Position numbers and translations under genes: made by a program. A DNA stretch of 20,334 bases from an uncultured Eubacteriales bacterium (GTDB lineage: Bacteria; Bacillota; Clostridia; Oscillospirales; Acutalibacteraceae), in assembly GCA_900317215.1 (NCBI GenBank), contig ONFW01000199.1, positions 1 through 20,334 on the forward strand, given 5' to 3'. Each line of letters begins with the position of its first letter. Positions within the stretch are counted from its first letter, which is position 1. The notes beneath the pieces were generated by a model. The model did no database searches. It worked only from the letters and a program-made list of their open reading frames with translations, and was not told the DNA's origin. Shown here one piece after another: positions 14,821 through 20,334 of the stretch.

Positions 14821-15800
14821 AATTAAAAACTATGTTTTCAAGTATAATTGCATTTGCTTTTATAATGCTCGAACCTGTCAGTGCGTTTGCCTATCAGACA
14901 TCCTATCAGACAGATGTTGTCCCTGAGATAGAGGACGAGGCATTGAGCCTGACGATCAACTTTTGCTATTCAAAGAATGATATTGACATACCTATATCCG
15001 GTGCCGGAATAGGTATAAACAGGATCTCAGATCTCGAGGTCGTCAACGGTTTTGCTCATTATACTGTTGTTGACTATGATGATTACAAAGATCTGATCAA
15101 AATTGACCAATATGGCGATGACGTCACCTTTGCAGGTATTTCCGGAACTGAATCCAACAAGCTTGCAGCAAGGTTTGCGCTTAAAGCGCCTGAACCTGAG
15201 CAAATGGAATATACCGGATTAAACGGTCTTGCAAAATTCACGGATCTTGAGGCAGGCATGTATCTTGTAAGAGAGGTAGATGTAACAGGCAGAGCAGCCG
15301 ATTATTCGGAATTTGATGCCTTCCTTGTTTCTGTACCTCTTGCTATGGACTTTTCAGGTGAGAACGTCTGGAAATATGATGTAATTGCAGATCCCAAGAC
15401 GAAAGTTACAGAAAATTCAGTGCCGGAAAGCTCAATACCGATAAGCTCTACACCGGAAAGCTCTACTGAAAGCTCTACACCGGAAAGCTCTACTGAAAGC
15501 TCTACACCGGAAAGCTCTACACCGGAAAGCTCTATTGAAAGCTCTACTCCGGAAAGCTCCATAACGATAAGCTCTACACCGGAAAGCTCTTCTGAAAATT
15601 CTACACCGGTAAGTTCAAATCCAGAAAGTTCAAATCCTTCTGAGCCGACCTCGACACCGGAGGAGAGCAGCAAGCCGGGTATACCTGTTATCACAGGTGA
15701 GGCATCTATGCTGTTTGTCGTTATCCTGATATTCTTTGTATCAGCATTAGTTATCACAGTCACCGTTAACAAGAAAAAACGTACTGATGATGAAAAATAA
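14817..15800 (+). CDS. Minor pilin or wall-anchored subunit with Ser/Thr/Pro/Glu stalk
   Basis: 327 residues, with a signal peptide (1-26, ending SAFAYQ), a globular N-terminal region (about 30-195) resembling a Cna-B/SpaA fold with the terminal strand motif GLAKFTDLEAGMYLVREV, and a repeat-rich stalk of Glu-Ser-Ser-Thr-Pro units (about 200-285). A C-terminal hydrophobic helix ends in NKKKRTDDEK. The Thr/Ser/Pro stalk is the kind used to span the cell wall, so it is probably the basal or anchor pilin, though a tip role is possible. The expected LPXTG is replaced by PGIPVITGEA, with the Pro and Thr-Gly present but one residue too many between them. It is translationally coupled to the sortase, and a strong terminator follows. 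Confidence 0.85.
   Translation: MKLKTMFSSIIAFAFIMLEPVSAFAYQTSYQTDVVPEIEDEALSLTINFCYSKNDIDIPISGAGIGINRISDLEVVNGFAHYTVVDYDDYKDLIKIDQYGDDVTFAGISGTESNKLAARFALKAPEPEQMEYTGLNGLAKFTDLEAGMYLVREVDVTGRAADYSEFDAFLVSVPLAMDFSGENVWKYDVIADPKTKVTENSVPESSIPISSTPESSTESSTPESSTESSTPESSTPESSIESSTPESSITISSTPESSSENSTPVSSNPESSNPSEPTSTPEESSKPGIPVITGEASMLFVVILIFFVSALVITVTVNKKKRTDDEK
15412..15640 (+). repeat. Tandem codon repeats encoding the Glu-Ser-Ser-Thr-Pro stalk
   Basis: Units of about 12 and 15 bp (CCGGAAAGCTCTACA and TGAAAGCTCTACA) alternate, with exact 27-bp composites near 15452-15505. Length variation by slippage is likely and would change stalk length in multiples of three bases. Confidence 0.9.
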
Positions 15801-15828
15801 GATATGATGCGTTATTAAGCATAGCTAA

Positions 15829-15866
15829 GGACCGTCTGATTTTTCAGACGGTCCTGTTGTTATGTT
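15829..15866 (+). terminator. Rho-independent terminator of the pilus operon
   Basis: An 11-bp perfect stem GGACCGTCTGA/TCAGACGGTCC (15829-15839 with 15844-15854) with a TTTT loop, followed by a T-rich tail. Confidence 0.88.
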
Positions 15867-15870
15867 TTAA

Positions 15871-15905
15871 AGAAAAAATTCGTCCCGCATAAGAAATGCA
15901 GGACG
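15871..15905 (-). terminator. Rho-independent terminator of the minus-strand regulator operon
   Basis: On the minus strand, CGTCCTGCAT/ATGCGGGACG (15905-15896 with 15890-15881) gives 10 bp with one G-U, a TTCTT loop and an AATTTTTT tail. It faces the pilus terminator. Confidence 0.85.
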
Positions 15906-15916
15906 GTGAGATATGC

Positions 15917-16183
15917 TTATTTGTTGCTTCTGAGAAAGGCTTCGCCTTCCTCGGTCACTGAGGTTGCACAAAACTCAAGCAGCTCGCTGCACCCGAATTT
16001 TGAAGTGGCTGTAACAAGCTTGTGCCGTCTTATAAGCTCAAGTGCAGTGCCTATCTCCTTAACGGTGTATTTTTTGCATTCAGATGCTCCTATCACATCG
16101 TTAAAACTGACCTTATCCTTTGTTCTGAGAGCCTTTTTGATATATTTCAGAATAGTCACCGGGCAGGCTGAGTTGATATCCAT
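15917..16183 (-). CDS. Small winged-helix-like protein, function unknown
   Basis: 88 residues starting at the ATG at 16183 behind GAGGTG. The order of elements (helix TILKYIKKALR, helix FNDVIGASECKK, helix KEIGTALELIRRHKL, strand VTATSKF, then TSVTEEGEAFLRSNK) is that of a small winged helix, with the closing T-x-x-G-E-A-F-L typical of YjcQ-like or phage-type wHTH proteins. Four cysteines (7, 36, 65, 72) in 88 residues is high for a cytoplasmic protein of this size and could bind a metal or sense redox state; that is speculation. It is the last gene of the apparent three-gene operon, 56 bp after the secreted-peptide gene, and is followed by a terminator. Confidence 0.65.
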   Translation of the reverse strand: MDINSACPVTILKYIKKALRTKDKVSFNDVIGASECKKYTVKEIGTALELIRRHKLVTATSKFGCSELLEFCATSVTEEGEAFLRSNK

Positions 16184-16239
16184 ATATTATTCACCTCTTT
16201 ATTAAGGGCAATAAACCAAGAGTAGTAAATGCATCATAA

Positions 16240-16425
16240 TTAAGGAGAAATTTCTGAACCCACCAGAAGTTTGCGGCGGAGCTTATTATACATAAGGGAC
16301 AGCCCGTTGTCATCAAGCATACTCAGGTCGATATCTGCAGCAGAGGAAGGCAGAGAGGGAACAAGCATTGCTGCGGAAAGCATGATTGCTGCAGTCATTT
16401 TTTTCAAGCGTTTAATTCTTTTCAT
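16240..16425 (-). CDS. 61-residue secreted peptide precursor
   Basis: The ATG at 16425 is preceded by AGGAGG at ideal spacing, better than most genes here. Residues 1-30 are a classical Sec signal peptide: a basic start (MKRIKRLKK), a hydrophobic core, and the cleavage site Ser-Ala-Ala before Asp31. Cleavage would release about 31 residues, DIDLSMLDDN... with an amphipathic, basic middle (YNKLRRKLLV). It has no cysteine. It lies between a TipAL-type regulator (stop 20 bp upstream) and a winged-helix gene, so they are probably cotranscribed. It could be a signalling or antimicrobial peptide, or the remnant of a longer secreted protein whose opening resembles the Asp-Leu-Ser-x-Leu start of several small Firmicute exported proteins. 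I see no homologous continuation in other frames downstream. Confidence 0.65.
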   Translation of the reverse strand: MKRIKRLKKMTAAIMLSAAMLVPSLPSSAADIDLSMLDDNGLSLMYNKLRRKLLVGSEISP

Positions 16426-16445
16426 TATATTCCTCCTAATAATCG

Positions 16446-17177
16446 TTATTTCCTGAGACAGTACAGTTCTATTGCTTTGGAAGTAAATGCAGCGGTGCCT
16501 TCTCCTGCTTTGGAATCAATATTCTGTGTAAATTCACCGCCCGAGCCATAAAGCTTTCCGAGTCCAGAAAGCACCTCGTCGGAGCATTGATAGTAATTAG
16601 CCGATATGTAGTCCTGAAGTGTTTTTACCAGAGACTGCGCCTCTGCAGAATCGGGAGTAGTCTCTTTCAGCAGTCCGAATTTCGCAAAGATATCCATTAG
16701 TCCGTCTGCGGCATTTTTGCGCTGTTCATCAGTTTTTTTGATATCCCTCTGTTCAAATTCCTTATACTCGGCTGTATTTCCCCAATAAGCCTTCGCCTGA
16801 GCTGTATATTCGTCAAGCTTATTTGTGTCAAAGGCTGTAAAGTCCATAGGCTCCGTCTCCTTATTTCTGATTTTTTTTGCAAGCCCGATAAGCTTTTCAA
16901 GCTGTTCCTTTTTAAGCTCGAGCAATTCTATCTGCTGTGTGATAGCCTTTTCCTTGTCGTGCTTTGGGTCGTTCACGATAGCAATGATATCCTTAAGAGA
17001 AAATTCAAGCTCCTTGAACAGCAGTATCTCCTGCAGTCTTTCAAGCGCCTCAGAATCATAAAGGCGGTAGCCCGCCTGTGTATGCGAGGGTGCAGGCAGA
17101 AGTCCGATCTTATCGTAGTATTGCAGTGTTCTTACGCTCACTCCCGTAAGCTTGCTGATCTGATTTACTGTCATCAT
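16446..17177 (-). CDS. MerR-family regulator with TipAS ligand domain (TipAL/Mta type)
   Basis: 243 residues. Residues 2-70 are a MerR winged helix-turn-helix (TVNQISKLTGVSVRTLQYYDKIGLL, GYRLYD); residues about 75-108 form the dimer coiled coil; residues about 112-243 form a TipAS domain (YWGNTAEYKEFEQR, YYQCSDEVLSGLGKLY, GTAAFTSKAIELYC). TipAL of Streptomyces uses this domain to trap thiopeptides and Mta of Bacillus controls multidrug efflux; here no transporter is adjacent. Such proteins activate promoters with an over-long spacer, and the gene's own promoter has one. Two ATGs in tandem (17177, 17174) lie behind GGGAGG; the first is used here. It heads a probable operon with a secreted-peptide gene and a winged-helix gene. 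Confidence 0.9.
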   Translation of the reverse strand: MMTVNQISKLTGVSVRTLQYYDKIGLLPAPSHTQAGYRLYDSEALERLQEILLFKELEFSLKDIIAIVNDPKHDKEKAITQQIELLELKKEQLEKLIGLAKKIRNKETEPMDFTAFDTNKLDEYTAQAKAYWGNTAEYKEFEQRDIKKTDEQRKNAADGLMDIFAKFGLLKETTPDSAEAQSLVKTLQDYISANYYQCSDEVLSGLGKLYGSGGEFTQNIDSKAGEGTAAFTSKAIELYCLRK

Positions 17178-17197
17178 TTCAATTCCTCCCTCGTATA

Positions 17198-17228
17198 ATT
17201 ATACACTATTACATAACGTAATAGTCAA
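17198..17228 (-). promoter_or_regulatory. MerR-type promoter with 19-bp spacer and central dyad
   Basis: On the minus strand, TTGACT (17228-17223) and TATAAT (17203-17198) are 19 bp apart, the distance that MerR-family activators correct by twisting DNA. The dyad CTATTAC-N5-GTAATAG (17206-17224) fills the spacer. A second perfect 12-bp palindrome, GTATAATTATAC (17193-17204), covers the -10. Confidence 0.8.
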
Positions 17229-17275
17229 GACTTTTTTCTATCTTTTCCGACATTTTTCATTACTGCGGTAATAAT

Positions 17276-17310
17276 ATAAAAAAGCTGCCGCACAGCATTA
17301 TGCAGCAGCT
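17276..17310 (-). terminator. Rho-independent terminator of the bcp operon
   Basis: On the minus strand a 10-bp stem AGCTGCTGCA/TGCGGCAGCT (17310-17301 with 17292-17283, one G-U) with an 8-nt loop precedes a run of six Ts. Confidence 0.85.
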
Positions 17311-17338
17311 CATTGGTGGTCATTAAGGCAGTTCATTA

Positions 17339-17791
17339 TTAAAGCAGACTGAGCATCTGAGAAGGATTATCAGCCGCCTTTACCTTGTCGAAGGCTTTTA
17401 CTATGAAGCCGTTTTCGTCGATGAGATAGGTAGTTCTGACAATGCCCATGCTGACCCTACCGTAATTCTTCTTTTCCTTCCATACATCATAAGCCTGTAG
17501 CACAGTCTTTTCAGTGTCGGAAAGAAGAATGAACGGAAGTTCAAATTTTTCCTCAAATTTTTTATGTGAGGCAACGCTGTCGCCGCTCACTCCTATAATA
17601 ACAGCGCCCTTTTCCGTAAACTGGGGATATAGCTTGGAAAAACCGCACGCCTGCTTTGTACAGCCTGCTGTGTTATCCCTTGGATAAAAGTACAGTATTA
17701 CCCTTCTGCCCGCAAATGAGCTTAGTGAAACACTGTTTCCGTTCTGATCGGGCAGGGTAAAATCGGGGGCTTTGATTCCAGTTTGCAGCAT
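17339..17791 (-). CDS. bcp: Thioredoxin-dependent thiol peroxidase, Bcp/PrxQ family
   Basis: 150 residues starting MLQTGIKAPDFTLPDQNGN; the ATG at 17791 follows AAGGAG, and a longer in-frame reading would run back into the upstream gene. The active site YPRDNTAGCTKQACGF carries the peroxidatic Cys44 and a second cysteine, Cys49, five residues on, as in E. coli Bcp (45/50). The thioredoxin fold supports reduction of H2O2 and organic peroxides with electrons from thioredoxin. It lies 25 bp after the zinc-ribbon gene and is presumably its operon partner, ending at a terminator. The promoter of that operon has a PerR-box-like sequence, which would fit peroxide induction. Confidence 0.93.
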   Translation of the reverse strand: MLQTGIKAPDFTLPDQNGNSVSLSSFAGRRVILYFYPRDNTAGCTKQACGFSKLYPQFTEKGAVIIGVSGDSVASHKKFEEKFELPFILLSDTEKTVLQAYDVWKEKKNYGRVSMGIVRTTYLIDENGFIVKAFDKVKAADNPSQMLSLL

Positions 17792-17816
17792 GGTATTACT
17801 CCTTTCGTTTTCTGAT

Positions 17817-19088
17817 CTAATTATTTCTTCTGAGCTCAGTAAAATCGACTCCGAACTCAAAGCTGTTGCCCTCCTGTGCGGCAAAGAGCTCAGGGGCACG
17901 TCGGTTTTGATAAACATGGTCAAATCTTGTGGAGGCCTCAACAAAGCCGTCGCTTGTCTGATAGGAATTGACCTCTCTTATCATCTCTGAGTTGCGTCTT
18001 GCGACTCTGTCGTGTGAGGCAGCGTTATCAGCTATCATCTGACGCTGTATACCGGAGGTATAGGCATTTGTATCGGAAATTATCTGAGACTGACGTTCAA
18101 ATGAAGCAGAGCGCGCCTGAGCAATACTTAGCTGAGCGTTATTGATAAGTGCCATGGCGTCGGCATAGACCTGATCATATTCAGGAGCCCGACCGATAGA
18201 GCTTTGTATCCTTTCAAGCTCAGAATATGCCCTTTCGTAATTCGGAGACAGAGCGATCAATGCGAATTCATACATAGTATCCCAGAAGATCTCCTGCCTT
18301 TGCTGATTAATCATCTGAGGGGTCATTCTGACACCGAAAACACTTGGCATCGGCACCATTTGCACAGAAGGAACTGTTGATATCCGCAGAAGCCGGACTA
18401 CTCTTGTTTGTGCATAGATCTTTATCTGCTTACCGTCGGGTCTGTAACCTATATAGCCTCTGCCTGCAAAGTCGGCCTGAGCGTCTGAAAAGCCCTTTGA
18501 AAGAAAGCTTTTGATGATATTCTGCTGATTATCTGTCTCAGTTCGGTCAGGCTGCTTTTCATATATAAGACGGAGTTGTTTTGCCGAGGAGCTTTCTGCT
18601 ATCATATTGCAGTAATCCGGAGCTGACATAAAGGTTCTTAGCCTGAAAAATGAAGGGCTGCGGTTCACGGTAAAATCATCGAGACGGTTTTGAAGCATGG
18701 CTGTCTGCGGTGTCGGATCTATATGCTTATAGAAGGATTCTCCGGTAAATACTATTCTGGCAGACTCGTCAGGTGAAGTGAATGAAACGGAAACAACAAA
18801 GGGATTGCTGACAAGATCGAAACGATCACCCGCAAGAGAGCAGCTATATTTCCAGCCGTTAGGTATATAGCATTTCAACAGGGGACGATTTCTGACTGTA
18901 CTGTCACCCGGTACGGTCAGAAGATCGACCTGTCCCCTGCCTACGGGGGGCATAAGAACGCTGTTGCCCTGACCTCTGCGGGGATGCATACTGTATTCTG
19001 TGCCGCAGCGGGCACAGCGGGCAACAGGAGAGACTTCATCCCAAATGAAGACACCCTTGCATCTGGGACACTGGATCGTCCGTGACAT
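17817..19088 (-). CDS. Zinc-ribbon protein of unknown function
   Basis: 423 residues. MSRTIQCPRC begins at the ATG at 19088 behind AAAGGAG; an in-frame Met 57 bp further upstream has no ribosome binding site and would read through the -10 region. A four-cysteine zinc ribbon occupies residues 7-28 (CPRC ... CARC). Then comes a basic linker, and a beta-rich middle (about 75-270) with no transmembrane helix. The C-terminal third is helical and rich in Gln, Ala, Ser and Arg (about 290-385), then a short motif, DGFVEASTRFDHVYQN, that recalls the ends of other uncharacterised bacterial proteins. I recognise no enzyme motif. It is predicted cytoplasmic, and it is the first gene of the operon with bcp, so a link to peroxide or metal stress is possible but rests only on neighbourhood. 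Confidence 0.8.
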   Translation of the reverse strand: MSRTIQCPRCKGVFIWDEVSPVARCARCGTEYSMHPRRGQGNSVLMPPVGRGQVDLLTVPGDSTVRNRPLLKCYIPNGWKYSCSLAGDRFDLVSNPFVVSVSFTSPDESARIVFTGESFYKHIDPTPQTAMLQNRLDDFTVNRSPSFFRLRTFMSAPDYCNMIAESSSAKQLRLIYEKQPDRTETDNQQNIIKSFLSKGFSDAQADFAGRGYIGYRPDGKQIKIYAQTRVVRLLRISTVPSVQMVPMPSVFGVRMTPQMINQQRQEIFWDTMYEFALIALSPNYERAYSELERIQSSIGRAPEYDQVYADAMALINNAQLSIAQARSASFERQSQIISDTNAYTSGIQRQMIADNAASHDRVARRNSEMIREVNSYQTSDGFVEASTRFDHVYQNRRAPELFAAQEGNSFEFGVDFTELRRNN

Positions 19089-19122
19089 ATCACATACTCC
19101 TTTCTCCTCCGGAATAATGCTT

Positions 19123-19159
19123 TCATCATAATTATAAACTATCAACAGCAGAAGTACAA
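19123..19159 (-). promoter_or_regulatory. Promoter of the zinc-ribbon/bcp operon with PerR-like box
   Basis: On the minus strand, TTGTAC (19159-19154), 17 bp, TATAAT (19136-19131). TTATAATTATGATGA (19137-19123) covers the -10 and matches the 15-bp PerR consensus TTATAAT-N-ATTATAA at 12 of 14 fixed positions, both mismatches being in the right arm. Confidence 0.5.
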
Positions 19160-19194
19160 TGCTTTTCGCAAATTATTATTTGAATAAAAGCATT
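19158..19194. repeat. Nested palindrome upstream of the zinc-ribbon/bcp promoter
   Basis: AATGCTTTT (19158-19166) pairs with AAAAGCATT (19186-19194), and CAAAT (19169-19173) with ATTTG (19178-19182) inside it. It abuts the -35 on the minus strand. The rest of the 306-bp stretch to the GMP synthase start holds that gene's promoter and a 6-bp hairpin (TCAGCC/GGCTGA, 19252-19266) with no U tail. Confidence 0.65.
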
Positions 19195-19291
19195 TTGTTG
19201 AGATAAACACAGCGAATTTAGGGAGGGTGCGAGGTGTCAAGTGGATTCCTCTCAGCCGTAGGCTGAAAAGCATCAAAGGAAAGAGGGGGAG

Positions 19292-19321
19292 TTGACAGGA
19301 GGTGCGATTTTCTGATAGAAT
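19292..19321 (+). promoter_or_regulatory. Promoter of the GMP synthase subunit gene
   Basis: TTGACA (19292-19297), 18 bp, TAGAAT (19316-19321) with a TG extended -10 (19313-19314). Transcription would begin near 19328. No purine riboswitch core is visible in the 67-nt leader. Confidence 0.65.
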
Positions 19322-19394
19322 AGAAAAGAAAAACAGGATATTCTTAAAGACAATGGAGCGTCTGAGGAGATATCCGGAAATAACGGAGGTAAAT

Positions 19395-20334
19395 ATGAGT
19401 ACAAATGTCAGACCCGCCGATATGGCGAGAATAACAACAAATGAGCAGGCTGAGGCTTTTATAGATAAGCAGGTCAGGGAATTGAGGGAACAGATAGGGG
19501 ATAAAAAGGTTCTTCTGGCTCTTTCCGGAGGAGTTGACAGCTCTGTAGTTGCGGCGCTTCTTATCAAAGCAGTGGGCAGGCAGCTTGTTTGTGTTCATGT
19601 TAATCACGGACTTCTTCGCAAGGGAGAGCCCGAACAGGTCGTTGAGGTATTCAGAGATCAGATGAACGCAAACCTTATCTATGTAGATGCAGTTGATCGT
19701 TTTCTTGATAAACTGGCAGGTGTTGCCGAGCCTGAGCAAAAAAGAAAGATCATCGGAGCAGAGTTTATCCGTGTGTTTGAGGAGGAGGCAAGAAAGCTTG
19801 ACGGTATTGATTTTCTTGCCCAGGGAACTATCTATCCCGATATACTTGAGAGCGACGGTGTAAAGGCACATCATAATGTTGGGGGTCTGCCAAAGGATAT
19901 GAAATTTGAATTGGTAGAGCCTGTAAAGCTTCTTTTCAAGGATGAGGTGCGTGTCGTAGGAAAGGCTCTCGGTTTACCGGACAATATGGTCTATCGTCAG
20001 CCCTTCCCGGGGCCGGGGTTAGGAGTTCGCTGTCTCGGCGCTATAACCCGTGACAGACTTGAAGCTGTCCGTGAATCCGACGCCATACTCCGTGAGGAAT
20101 TTGCAAAGAACGGTCTTGAGGGAAAGGTCTGGCAGTATTTTACAGCTGTACCCGATTTCAGATCCGTTGGAATCAAAAACGGCAAGCGTACCTTTGCTTA
20201 TCCTGTCATTATTCGCGCGGTCAATACTAAGGACGCTATGACTGCAACGGTAGAGAACGTACCATTTGAGCTTTTACAGCACATAACTGCTCGTATTTGT
20301 GTATACCGCCGCAAAAACCGCACGTGCACGGACT
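19395..20334 (+). CDS. guaA: GMP synthase ATP-pyrophosphatase subunit, incomplete at window end
   Basis: The ATG at 19395 follows CGGAGG; 313 codons lie in the window with no stop. The product adenylates XMP and aminates it to GMP in the cytoplasm. SGGVDSS (44-50) is the PP-loop; other marks are VNHGLLRKGE, RKIIGAEF, LAQGTIYPD, HHNVGGLP, LFKDEVR and PFPGPGLGVR. The dimerisation domain begins near residue 205. Usual bacterial GuaA has an N-terminal glutaminase of about 190 residues; it is absent. The reading frame has a stop at 19293-19295 and the gene has its own promoter, so this is a stand-alone subunit like archaeal GuaAb, or a paralogue using ammonia. An alternative in-frame ATG at 19353 lacks a ribosome binding site. 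From about 20298 the encoded residues no longer match the conserved C-terminus. Confidence 0.88.
   Translation, partial: MSTNVRPADMARITTNEQAEAFIDKQVRELREQIGDKKVLLALSGGVDSSVVAALLIKAVGRQLVCVHVNHGLLRKGEPEQVVEVFRDQMNANLIYVDAVDRFLDKLAGVAEPEQKRKIIGAEFIRVFEEEARKLDGIDFLAQGTIYPDILESDGVKAHHNVGGLPKDMKFELVEPVKLLFKDEVRVVGKALGLPDNMVYRQPFPGPGLGVRCLGAITRDRLEAVRESDAILREEFAKNGLEGKVWQYFTAVPDFRSVGIKNGKRTFAYPVIIRAVNTKDAMTATVENVPFELLQHITARICVYRRKNRTCTD

Noticed and set aside
15412..15640. CRISPR-like repeat array
   Set aside because: The repeats have no unique spacers, are in frame and encode a low-complexity protein stalk.
15302..15772. 156-codon minus-strand frame of Glu-Leu-Ser-Gly-Val repeats
   Set aside because: It is the mirror of the plus-strand stalk repeats, not an independent gene.
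19344..19874. 176-codon minus-strand frame
   Set aside because: It is antisense to the clearly conserved GMP synthase subunit.

Overview
The window looks like chromosomal DNA of a low- to mid-GC Gram-positive anaerobe of the Ruminococcus/Oscillospiraceae type. This is inferred from strong AGGAGG-type ribosome binding sites, consensus sigma-A promoters, short U-tailed terminators, a sortase-assembled pilus locus, a YolD-linked Y-family polymerase and an IscR-IscS-IscU cluster. There are no rRNA or tRNA genes, insertion sequences or CRISPR arrays. Most genes are ordinary housekeeping or accessory genes; the interest lies in the regulatory DNA and in several small or incomplete genes.

Layout. 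1-533: 3' end of an unrecognised gene, closed by a terminator. 716-3955: a large membrane sensor with an extracytoplasmic Reg_prop beta-propeller and Y_Y_Y domain and a cytoplasmic SpoIIE/PP2C phosphatase. 4019-6138: divergent iscR (minus) and iscS-iscU (plus) sharing a 132-bp control region with two consensus promoters. 6315-8356: a Y-family translesion polymerase and a YolD-like protein with overlapping stop and start, under a LexA-like site; an acidic lipoprotein (8425-9063) follows. 9256-10980: an NhaC-family antiporter behind a promoter with a large dyad. 11153-11440: a 95-residue protein directly behind a perfect GAAC-N4-GTTC SOS box whose central 10 bp are identical to those at the polymerase promoter. 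The two loci therefore probably form a local LexA regulon.

11441-15800 is a sortase-dependent pilus operon: a 512-bp leader region holding direct repeats, a strong promoter, a long-range stem of unknown class and an SD-proximal hairpin; then a major SpaA-type pilin (LPSTGG), a class C sortase, and a minor wall-anchored pilin with a Ser/Thr/Pro/Glu stalk and a degenerate sorting signal. The sortase would polymerise the pilin and attach the minor subunit.

On the minus strand, 17177-15917 reads as a small operon: a TipAL-type MerR regulator behind its own 19-bp-spacer promoter, a 61-residue secreted peptide, and an 88-residue winged-helix-like protein. 19088-17339, also minus, holds an unrecognised zinc-ribbon protein and a Bcp peroxiredoxin, behind a promoter with a PerR-box-like sequence. 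From 19395 to the window end runs a GMP synthase ATP-pyrophosphatase subunit that begins without the N-terminal glutaminase domain; its own promoter lies just upstream. Its last dozen codons do not look like the family's conserved C-terminus.

The best candidates for something undescribed are the structured pilin leader RNA, the SOS-controlled 95-residue protein, and the TipAL-type regulator/secreted-peptide pair.
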